Assembly (NCBI GenBank): GCA_029882335.1
Contig: JAOUKW010000139.1
Coordinates: 1-9,685, forward strand
Length of the DNA: 9,685 nucleotides
Direction of reading: 5' to 3'
DNA from: Candidatus Heimdallarchaeota archaeon
GTDB taxonomy: Archaea; Asgardarchaeota; Heimdallarchaeia; Heimdallarchaeales; Kariarchaeaceae
Both the position numbers and the translations under genes were made by a program. The notes below the pieces were generated by a model. The model was not told where the DNA came from. It ran no database searches and saw nothing but the letters and a program-made list of their open reading frames with translations. The stretch's first letter is position 1, and every line of letters begins with the position of its first letter. Below, one piece after another: positions 1 to 5,818 of the stretch.

Positions 1-11
1 TGCAAAGAATA

Positions 12-272
12 ATGGAGAATAATTATATCGATTATTTACAAATATTCGAGAAAATTGCAGAAATTACAGGTAATTACGAAGCAATTGATAGTATTACTGC
101 ACTAATTAGAATTCATGTAAGAGAAAATCCTGTTGAAGTAACAGTCCAGCTTATAGGAGACGGTAAACAACCCCAACTCATGCAAACAACCGATCACAAG
201 AAATTTTTTGATATTATCAACATTATTCAAGCCAAATGGCAAATCGCATTAATGTCATTACATAAACAATAA
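12..272 (+). CDS. small hypothetical protein (86 aa)
   Basis: I do not recognise this protein. It is small, soluble and mixed alpha/beta by eye. An N-terminal helix (about residues 3-18) is followed by strand-like stretches with alternating hydrophobic residues (about 27-48, IRIHV and VEVTVQLIG). A C-terminal helix (about 62-82) contains FFDIINIIQAKW. There is no cysteine cluster, signal peptide or membrane segment. The ATG overlaps a TAA (positions 10-12) in another frame, forming TAATG, so it may be translationally coupled to a gene that ends just outside the window. The reading frame is also open upstream to the window edge, so an earlier start cannot be excluded. It converges on the TFE-beta gene with about 25 nt between stops. 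Probably a real gene given its position and protein-like composition; function unknown. Confidence 0.65.
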   Translation: MENNYIDYLQIFEKIAEITGNYEAIDSITALIRIHVRENPVEVTVQLIGDGKQPQLMQTTDHKKFFDIINIIQAKWQIALMSLHKQ

Positions 273-297
273 AATTAGTCTGAATAATTGAATTAAT

Positions 298-765
298 CTA
301 ATTTGAATCAAATTCTATTTCATCATCAATCCACTGATTCAATTCAGAACAAGAAGTAGGAGAAATTGGATTGCCAATTTCACACTCAACAAAATGTTCA
401 CACATAATACATGGTTGACTGGATAAATTAACCCATTGAGAGAGTGTATGGTCTGCAAATTTTATCTCCTGTTTATGATAATCAGAGTCATTATCTGTAG
501 TGGGATTTAATTCATACATTATTAATTTATTTTCCAAGAGTAATTTCTTGATTTGATTATGTGTAACTGGTTGATCGCCATACTTATCCAATATATCAGA
601 TAATTTTAGATTTTTCTTATCTTTTATTAAATCGTAAATTTTTCCTTCAATTCCAGCTTCAAAGCTCATATTTGATAAATTTGGATTTCGAGAAGAATAT
701 GTATTTTCAACATTAAAAGTTTCTACAATATCCTTTTTCCCACTATTCGTATTATTAACAGGCAT
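298..765 (-). CDS. transcription factor E beta subunit (TFE-beta, RPC34/RPC39-like)
   Basis: Probable beta subunit of the archaeal basal factor TFE, which with TFE-alpha helps TBP/TFB-recruited RNA polymerase open promoters. Two parts of the 155-aa protein support this. Residues about 34-88 look like a winged helix (FEAGIEGKIYDLI, then a recognition-helix-like HNQIKKLLLENKLI). The C-terminus holds four cysteines, C119, C122, C128 and C139, spaced C-x2-C-x5-C-x10-C, within PCIMCEHFVEC followed by ISPTSC. This is the cubane iron-sulfur signature of RPC39 and TFE-beta. The tail after the last Cys is acidic. The first 30 residues are polar and probably disordered. An in-frame TAA lies three codons before the ATG, fixing the start. 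A TATA box sits about 28 nt upstream, so the mRNA is nearly leaderless. The family assignment rests on the motif and was not checked by a database search. Confidence 0.82.
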   Translation of the reverse strand: MPVNNTNSGKKDIVETFNVENTYSSRNPNLSNMSFEAGIEGKIYDLIKDKKNLKLSDILDKYGDQPVTHNQIKKLLLENKLIMYELNPTTDNDSDYHKQEIKFADHTLSQWVNLSSQPCIMCEHFVECEIGNPISPTSCSELNQWIDDEIEFDSN

Positions 766-789
766 TAAATATTAATATCCCATTACATA

Positions 790-797
790 CTTATAAA
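790..797 (-). promoter_or_regulatory. TATA box of the TFE-beta gene
   Basis: On the minus strand this reads TTTATAAG, centred about 28 nt before the ATG at 765. With the usual archaeal spacing (centre at about -26), transcription would start about 2 nt before the ATG, giving an almost leaderless transcript. No Shine-Dalgarno motif is present. Confidence 0.55.
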
Positions 798-1169
798 CTT
801 TGTGCATATTCAACATTTGATAATTTAAATTATGTTAAATTTATGATATAAATGAATTCAAACTTGAGTATATTTTCTGATTCGTCGTGATTTTATATAA
901 TTCTATTTAAATAATTTACAAACTTTTTCATAAAATATAATTAATAAATTGTGTATTATTCTTATGTAAAACTGAAGTAATCAAATTTAATTATGATAAA
1001 CTAGATTATCAACTCACAAAAAAGAAAGAATAATTCCAGGTTAATAAATCAATAGTAATTTATCAAATCAGGTAGTATTTATGAGTATTAATTAATAGAA
1101 AGACGGATATTGCATTTAGCTACGCCTATACGCAAAAATGGTTATTAGTTCACTTACCCATCATTTGAT

Positions 1170-1177
1170 TTTAAATT
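1170..1177 (+). promoter_or_regulatory. TATA box of the M24 peptidase gene
   Basis: TTTAAATT is centred about 24 nt before the ATG at 1197, the spacing expected for a leaderless archaeal transcript. No ribosome binding site lies between it and the start codon. Confidence 0.5.
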
Positions 1178-1196
1178 ATCCAAATTACCCAATCAT

Positions 1197-2300
1197 ATGG
1201 ATTCGGATAAAATTCCAAACTCAGAATTAATAACTAGGCGTACTAACTTACAAAAACAAATTCAAGAAAATAATTTAGATGCAATACTTATTCCACTTGG
1301 TGTTTACTTTAACTACTATTTCGGAAAAAAAGCAGAACCTTCTGAACGAATTATCGCAGGTATAATACCACCAAAAGGAGAACCATTTATCATTTCACCT
1401 ACATTTGAACAGTCTAATATTGAAATAAGTACAGGTATTACAGATATTGTATGCTGGGGTGAAACTGATTCTCCATACCAAATCATTGCAAATGAACTCT
1501 CTGAAAGACAGATTGGACAAAATATTGGAGTAGATCCGAAATTATGGATAAAAGAGGTTGAGTTTATTAAAAAATTCTCTAAAGTTGATCTTATTTCTGC
1601 TCATCAAATTTTAGAAGAACAGAGAATGGTTAAAACAGATTGGGAAATACAACAATTGAGAAAAGCAGCTGAATATTCATCAGAAGGGATTTTAGCCTCA
1701 GTTCCACAATTAAAAGCAGGTATTACAGAAATTGCATTTAAAGAAATTTTAACAAAGGAATTATCCAGTAGATCAGGCAATCCGTTGGCTTTTGCTTTGA
1801 TCCAATTTGGAGAAAATTCAGCCATTCCACACGGATATCCGACTTCAAGAAAATTAAAAAATGATGAAGTAGTATTACTTGATGTAGGAACATCATACAT
1901 GGGATATCAAGGAGATATTACAATAACTGTTCCTTTTGGAAAACCAAAGGATTTTGAAATGATCTATGAGATAGTTTTTGAGGCAAACAGAAAAGCATTC
2001 GATGCAGATAAAGAAGGAATGATCCCCGCTCAATTAGATGAACTTGCAAGATCTCATATCACTGAAAAAGGATATGGACAATACTTCACACATAGACTTG
2101 GACATGGTATTGGACTTGAGGTACATGAACACCCATATATTGTCGGAACAAATACACAGCCGCTTAAATCAGGAAATTGTCATACAATTGAACCCGGTAT
2201 ATATATACCAGGAAAATTTGGAATAAGAATTGAAGATGATGTCCTAGTAAAGGCAAATAATGCAGAACTCTTATATGCAACCCCGAGGCATAATTTTTAA
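1197..2300 (+). CDS. M24 family metallopeptidase, Xaa-Pro dipeptidase/aminopeptidase type
   Basis: Cytoplasmic dinuclear-metal peptidase predicted to cleave the bond between an N-terminal residue and proline. At 367 aa it has the usual two-domain length of the family. The N-terminal creatinase-like domain covers about residues 10-135. The pita-bread catalytic domain covers about 145-360. The five expected metal ligands are present: D229 (LLDVG), D240 (GDITIT), H303 (HRLGHGIG), E332 (HTIEPGIY) and E346 (IRIEDDVLV). H212 in PHGYPT and H312 in VHEHP fit the conserved catalytic and substrate histidines. The enzyme is therefore expected to be active. The ATG is about 24 nt from a TATA box, consistent with leaderless expression. 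It has its own promoter, as does the next gene, so this is not an operon. Exact substrate class (dipeptidase or aminopeptidase P-like) cannot be told from sequence. Confidence 0.92.
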   Translation: MDSDKIPNSELITRRTNLQKQIQENNLDAILIPLGVYFNYYFGKKAEPSERIIAGIIPPKGEPFIISPTFEQSNIEISTGITDIVCWGETDSPYQIIANELSERQIGQNIGVDPKLWIKEVEFIKKFSKVDLISAHQILEEQRMVKTDWEIQQLRKAAEYSSEGILASVPQLKAGITEIAFKEILTKELSSRSGNPLAFALIQFGENSAIPHGYPTSRKLKNDEVVLLDVGTSYMGYQGDITITVPFGKPKDFEMIYEIVFEANRKAFDADKEGMIPAQLDELARSHITEKGYGQYFTHRLGHGIGLEVHEHPYIVGTNTQPLKSGNCHTIEPGIYIPGKFGIRIEDDVLVKANNAELLYATPRHNF

Positions 2301-2328
2301 TTCAAATTTACTAAATGGTTTGAATTGA

Positions 2329-2336
2329 TTTAAATA
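2329..2336 (+). promoter_or_regulatory. TATA box of the RING-like membrane protein gene
   Basis: TTTAAATA is centred about 29 nt before the TTG at 2362, predicting a transcript start within about 3 nt of that codon. This placement supports the TTG over the in-frame ATG at 2386, which would need a leader of about 25 nt with no ribosome binding site. Confidence 0.55.
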
Positions 2337-2361
2337 TTTTAGCGACAATAATCATAAATAG

Positions 2362-2832
2362 TTGAAATTCACCAAACCAGAATATATGAGTAATAAATTT
2401 TTATATTTTTCAATTCTTATGGGATTTACTATCTCCCTGCTAATCATATATTACGGAAGCAATCTTGGAAGTGAGTTATCAAACTTAATTAAAATATATT
2501 TTGTAGGTATTATTATATTAAGTATCACATTATTCGTTTTCAATGGTCAATTATATCAAAAATTAGCAGAAAGAGATATTGATACTGGATTTGTATTCTG
2601 TCCCAATTGCTCTCAATTACAATCAATTGATCAAAAAGAATGTTTAGAATGCCTAGTAAACTATGATAGTTGTCAGGTATGTTTAATTCCATTCAGCAAG
2701 GGTTCTTCTGTCCTTATTGCACCTTGTTGTGGATTAGGATTCCATCCAGACCATTTTGAGGGAACATTACGTGAGATTGGAGTTTGCCCTTCCTGTCTTT
2801 CAAATGACGTTATTATGGAAGTAAATTGGTGA
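2362..2832 (+). CDS. two-helix membrane protein with C-terminal RING-like zinc domain
   Basis: A 156-aa protein with two predicted membrane helices (about residues 13-31 and 43-60) and a cysteine-rich C-terminal half, probably cytosolic. A first zinc site could be C80-x2-C83 with C94-x2-C97. The rest follows RING-H2 order: C104-x2-C107, then PCC (C122, C123), then GLGFHPDHF (H128-x2-H131), then CPSC (C142, C145). The FHPDHF...CPSC stretch resembles the core of RING E3 ligases, but the third and fourth ligands are adjacent instead of being separated by 1-3 residues. The start is TTG. An in-frame TAG directly precedes it and a TATA box lies 29 nt upstream. Membrane-anchored zinc-binding is well supported. 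E3 activity is inference, made more interesting by the E2 homologue at 9031. The alternative is a structural tandem zinc ribbon with no ubiquitin link. Confidence 0.8.
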   Translation: MKFTKPEYMSNKFLYFSILMGFTISLLIIYYGSNLGSELSNLIKIYFVGIIILSITLFVFNGQLYQKLAERDIDTGFVFCPNCSQLQSIDQKECLECLVNYDSCQVCLIPFSKGSSVLIAPCCGLGFHPDHFEGTLREIGVCPSCLSNDVIMEVNW

Positions 2833-2853
2833 TATACTTACAATTGGGCTATC

Positions 2854-2879
2854 ATTTAAATAAATATTCAAATACATAT
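2854..2879 (+). promoter_or_regulatory. promoter region of the alpha/beta hydrolase gene
   Basis: Two TATA-like elements precede the GTG at 2901. ATTTAAATA at 2854-2862 would give a leader of about 17 nt. AATACATATG, centred near 2875, would place the transcript start at the GTG itself. Which one is used cannot be decided from sequence, but the second matches the leaderless pattern of the neighbours. Confidence 0.4.
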
Positions 2880-2900
2880 GTAAATTAAATTGATTGTATT

Positions 2901-3842
2901 GTGAATCCAAATAAAAAAAATCTTGAATTTCAACAAAAAAGTGAAAAATTCAGGAATATAGATCAATGGAGAGATTATTTTCATCCAAATTGCGTAATTT
3001 CAACCAAATATCATACAGTTAGCGATGGAACAAAATTGTTTTCAATCCTAACACAACCACCCAATAAAATAGAAAATATCAGACCGATTATTATTATACC
3101 TGGTTGGTTTTCACTTATATCAGGTTGGTTGGATGTAGTAAATACAATATCTGAATTTACAACTATTGCGTATTTTGAAAGTCGTGAAAAGAATACCAGT
3201 ATTCTTGCCTCCAATAAAGTAGATATGAGCGTAAACAGAATGGTATTGGATCTCTGTGAAGTAAGAGATGACTTAGGTGTGGAATTTAAGGATGCCATTG
3301 TATTAGGTTCTTCAATGGGAGGTACAACTATCTTCAAATACCTAGTTGATCAGAATATTTCTGCAAATTTATTTGTTCTAATAGGTCCAAATCCATCTTT
3401 TGATGCTCCAAAAATTATTACACCGATTTTACTAAAAATGCCCTTATTTATCTATAAAGTAACTAAGGCTTATGTAAAATGGCATGTGTTGAGATTTAAA
3501 ATCGATCGCAAAAAAGAACCAGAGCAGGCTCAAAAGTATATAGATGTACTTGAAGGAGCTGAAAATTGGAAAATCAGACAAAGTGCAAGAAAATGTCTTA
3601 AATTTAACGTATGGAGAGACTTACATTTAATTAATGCCAATATTTTATTAGTTGGAGCATCACTGGATAAGATGCATGCAGCAGAAAGAACTCTCAAATT
3701 GAAAAAACTAATTAAAAATGCATCATACATAGATTTTGAATCAAATAAAAAATCACATTCAGAGGAATTTGGTAAATTTATGGTAGAAATAGCACATCAA
3801 GATTGGGATTCAATCAAAGAGAGTTATAAAATAATTGAATAA
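2901..3842 (+). CDS. alpha/beta hydrolase
   Basis: A 313-aa serine hydrolase of the alpha/beta fold, probably cytosolic. The nucleophile elbow is GSSMGG with S138. The oxyanion loop is PGWF (67-70), following a run of five strand-forming residues (PIIIIPGW). A plausible acid is D256 in GASLDKMHA and the catalytic histidine is likely H286 in KSHSEEF. Residues about 170-235 form a basic helical cap. The N-terminal 40 residues precede the core fold. No signal peptide is visible. The start is GTG: an in-frame TAA lies five codons upstream, and no ATG or TTG occurs in frame between. The gene ends 4 nt from the convergent methyltransferase. Substrate is unknown; esterase, lipase-like or peptidase activity are all possible for this superfamily. 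Confidence 0.88.
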   Translation: MNPNKKNLEFQQKSEKFRNIDQWRDYFHPNCVISTKYHTVSDGTKLFSILTQPPNKIENIRPIIIIPGWFSLISGWLDVVNTISEFTTIAYFESREKNTSILASNKVDMSVNRMVLDLCEVRDDLGVEFKDAIVLGSSMGGTTIFKYLVDQNISANLFVLIGPNPSFDAPKIITPILLKMPLFIYKVTKAYVKWHVLRFKIDRKKEPEQAQKYIDVLEGAENWKIRQSARKCLKFNVWRDLHLINANILLVGASLDKMHAAERTLKLKKLIKNASYIDFESNKKSHSEEFGKFMVEIAHQDWDSIKESYKIIE

Positions 3843-3846
3843 AACT

Positions 3847-4554
3847 TTACTTTTCAAATACTAGTTGCATCCTAGGTGTTGAGTCATCAGGTTCTATATC
3901 AAGGTTAAAATTTTTTCCGCGTCCAATTAATGTGAATCCATAATTTATGGCTATTTCAATGATTTCATCCTTCGTGTATAGATTCCACTGAAATTCATCA
4001 CTTTCAAATCCAATTCCATATTCAATATTTACATATAATCTATTTTCTTTAATAAATTTGGTTTCAGTAATTTTTTGACCCTGTCTTTCAAAATTATTGA
4101 CTCCTTGATGCTTTACAAAAAATGATTTATTATAAATATCTATAATCAACCTACCACCTTTGTGTAAAACGCTATAAATTTGACGAATAATATCATTATT
4201 AGTTTTCTCATCAAAATAGCCAAAAGATTGCCACATTATAATTACCGCATCAAATTGTTGATTTAAATCCTCAATATGTTTCATGTCCAATTCCAAAAAC
4301 TTGACATTTGGAGCAATTCTTTTGGCATCTTTTATAATATCGGCATTTATATCAATTCCCGTAACATCATAACCTAAAGCATCCAGGGATTTTGAGTGTC
4401 TTCCGGAAGCACATGCGACATCTAATATTGTCTTGAATTTAGAGATGGGGATTTGACGAGTTATAAATTCAATTTCTTTTTTTAGTTTCTCTTTATCCTC
4501 CACTAAAAATAACTCATACCACGAATTTGAATAGGTATTTACCATATTAACCAT
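3847..4554 (-). CDS. class I SAM-dependent methyltransferase
   Basis: A 235-aa methyltransferase with the Rossmann-like SAM-binding fold. Motif I is LDVACASGRHS (44-54), followed by GIDIN (67-71) whose aspartate binds the SAM ribose, and ELD (88-90) in the motif II/III region. FDAVIIMWQSFGYF (101-114) corresponds to the strand 4 region, and HKGGRLIIDIYN (131-142) to the strand 5 turn. This arrangement is typical of small-molecule methyltransferases of the Methyltransf_11/25 type, so the acceptor cannot be assigned. The tail has no extra domain. The ATG at 4554 is used because a TATA-like element lies about 22-28 nt upstream; an in-frame ATG three codons in is an alternative. It converges on the hydrolase gene with a 4-nt gap, leaving almost no room for separate terminators. 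It is divergent from the phosphotransferase gene. Confidence 0.88.
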   Translation of the reverse strand: MVNMVNTYSNSWYELFLVEDKEKLKKEIEFITRQIPISKFKTILDVACASGRHSKSLDALGYDVTGIDINADIIKDAKRIAPNVKFLELDMKHIEDLNQQFDAVIIMWQSFGYFDEKTNNDIIRQIYSVLHKGGRLIIDIYNKSFFVKHQGVNNFERQGQKITETKFIKENRLYVNIEYGIGFESDEFQWNLYTKDEIIEIAINYGFTLIGRGKNFNLDIEPDDSTPRMQLVFEK

Positions 4555-4571
4555 TTCAACAGGGGTTTCCT

Positions 4572-4587
4572 TAATATAAGTATTTAT
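4572..4587 (-). promoter_or_regulatory. TATA region of the methyltransferase gene
   Basis: The minus strand reads AAATACTTATATTA here, 18-35 nt before the ATG at 4554. A precise 8-bp box cannot be fixed, but the location fits leaderless or nearly leaderless expression. Confidence 0.4.
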
Positions 4588-4719
4588 TTCTCATTTATTA
4601 TACTATCTTTATTGGATAAATTATTTGAACCAATCATATACCATAATATTATCAACAGAATTAGAATTTCAATTTGAATGTTTGCTCTACAAAGGATATT
4701 TTTATCAATTAATGTTTAC

Positions 4720-4727
4720 TTATATAT
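4720..4727 (+). promoter_or_regulatory. TATA box that decides the phosphotransferase start
   Basis: TTATATAT is centred about 24 nt before an in-frame TTG at 4747, the spacing seen at other genes of this window. It lies inside the frame that begins at the ATG at 4678, which argues that the upstream 23 codons are promoter DNA and not coding. Confidence 0.55.
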
Positions 4728-4746
4728 AAGAGGAAGTAGTCAAGTT

Positions 4747-5772
4747 TTGATTCCGAATGAAATACAAACAAAATTAGAGTCATATTATACATTAAAATTT
4801 CCAGAATATGACCTAATTCAAGTGAAAAATATTCAAAAATTACTTGGTGGTTGGGAATCAATTTTATTCAAGTATACCTTAATTTATAGCCTCAATAACT
4901 CAGAATTTCAAATAGATCAAGTAATACGCCTTTATCCCACGTCTGATGGAGGTGAAAGAGCAAAATATGAATATGATGTACTTGGAAATTTAAATTATTC
5001 AGTAGTACCAATCCCTGAGATTTATATTTATGAATTAGATAGTAAATACTTAGGTTACCCATTCATAACAATGGAATATATACATGGACAACCATTTTCA
5101 AAGATATTTATAGAGGCTAATGAACAAGACAGATCAAGATTGATTTTAAAATTTACCAAAATACTTGTAGATTTACACATTACTGATTGGTCAACATTGG
5201 TAAAAGACCCAAATAATGTTATTTACAAAAATCCATATTATTTCCTAGTTAATGAATTAAATACTTATCGAGCATTGATAGAACAACATGATAAACTTGA
5301 ATTCTATCCTATTCTAGAATGGTTATGGAAAAATCTAGACACTATTAAGGATCATAGACTATGCATCTCACATCTAGACTTTCACTTTGGAAATATAATA
5401 GTTAGTGATAATGAAGAATTGACAGTTATTGATTGGCAGGGATCTAGGATGACGGATTTTAGATTTGATCTTGCTTGGACATTATTAATCCATGAAACAT
5501 ATTTCAATAAATACATAAGAGATCAAATTTTCAATACTTACAAAAGTATTTCCCCAATAGAAATAAACAATATCAAATACTTCGAAGTATTATCCATCTT
5601 AAAAAAACTACTGGATTTATCTCTTACTTTTAGCTTTGGATCTGAATTATCTCGAATTTTTCCTTCATCAGTCGAAGAAGTTAAAAGAAATATGCAACCA
5701 ATTAGAGAATCATTGGCTTTACTCTATGGACATACTAGAATTAAAATACCTGAAATTCAAAAATTATTATAA
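4747..5772 (+). CDS. APH/choline-kinase-type phosphotransferase
   Basis: A 341-aa protein kinase-like phosphotransferase of the aminoglycoside phosphotransferase (APH) family, which transfers phosphate from ATP to a small-molecule hydroxyl. The nucleotide-binding lobe has LGGWESILFKY (glycine-rich loop) and VIRLY, whose Arg sits where the ATP-binding Lys usually is. The hinge is TMEYIHGQPF. The catalytic loop is HLDFHFGN, with D211 as base and N216 as metal ligand, and the DFG equivalent is IDWQG with D229 (numbered from the TTG). All are intact. The start at TTG 4747 is inferred from the TATA box just upstream. An ATG at 4678 would add 23 residues (MFALQRIFLSIN...) that overlap that box and match nothing in the fold. 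Substrate is unknown. Resistance to aminoglycosides should not be assumed, since the family also covers sugar, choline and homoserine kinases. Confidence 0.85.
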   Translation: MIPNEIQTKLESYYTLKFPEYDLIQVKNIQKLLGGWESILFKYTLIYSLNNSEFQIDQVIRLYPTSDGGERAKYEYDVLGNLNYSVVPIPEIYIYELDSKYLGYPFITMEYIHGQPFSKIFIEANEQDRSRLILKFTKILVDLHITDWSTLVKDPNNVIYKNPYYFLVNELNTYRALIEQHDKLEFYPILEWLWKNLDTIKDHRLCISHLDFHFGNIIVSDNEELTVIDWQGSRMTDFRFDLAWTLLIHETYFNKYIRDQIFNTYKSISPIEINNIKYFEVLSILKKLLDLSLTFSFGSELSRIFPSSVEEVKRNMQPIRESLALLYGHTRIKIPEIQKLL

Positions 5773-5778
5773 ACAAAA

Positions 5779-5786
5779 TTATAAAA
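5779..5786 (+). promoter_or_regulatory. TATA box of the thioredoxin-domain protein gene
   Basis: TTATAAAA begins 7 nt after the preceding stop codon and is centred about 36 nt before the ATG at 5819, predicting a leader of about 10 nt. The two same-strand genes therefore seem separately transcribed. Confidence 0.4.
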
Positions 5787-5818
5787 TACCTTTTATTCCA
5801 AGATAGGTATAAAGAATT

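Larger units (their letters stand above)
766..1196. other. 431-bp AT-rich divergent intergenic region, no recognised gene
   Basis: This gap separates the divergent TFE-beta and M24 peptidase genes. It is very AT-rich and holds several TATA-like stretches besides those assigned to the two genes, for example TTTATATA at 892-899 and ATTTAAAT at 905-912. Positions 820-833 form a perfect 14-bp AT-only palindrome. A short stretch at 1101-1133 is visibly GC-richer (15 of 33 bases) than its surroundings. I found no open frame with protein-like composition and no tRNA, rRNA or repeat array. A small RNA or a long regulatory region is possible, but the sequence does not show it. Confidence 0.5.

Noticed and set aside
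820..833. 14-bp perfect palindrome ATAATTT/AAATTAT
   Set aside because: It is made only of A and T in very AT-rich DNA, where such palindromes are common; noted within the intergenic entry only.
852..890. 12-codon frame in the 766-1196 gap
   Set aside because: Too short, with no ribosome binding site and no recognisable product; expected by chance.
1604..1900. 98-codon antisense open frame in the M24 peptidase gene
   Set aside because: The opposite strand encodes conserved peptidase motifs across the whole stretch; the antisense product resembles nothing.
3011..3337. 108-codon antisense open frame in the hydrolase gene
   Set aside because: It covers the conserved strand, oxyanion loop and nucleophile elbow of the hydrolase on the other strand, so it is a shadow frame.
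4747..5772. Antibiotic resistance (aminoglycoside phosphotransferase) gene
   Set aside because: Only the broad kinase fold is supported; the family acts on many small molecules and nothing here points to a drug substrate.
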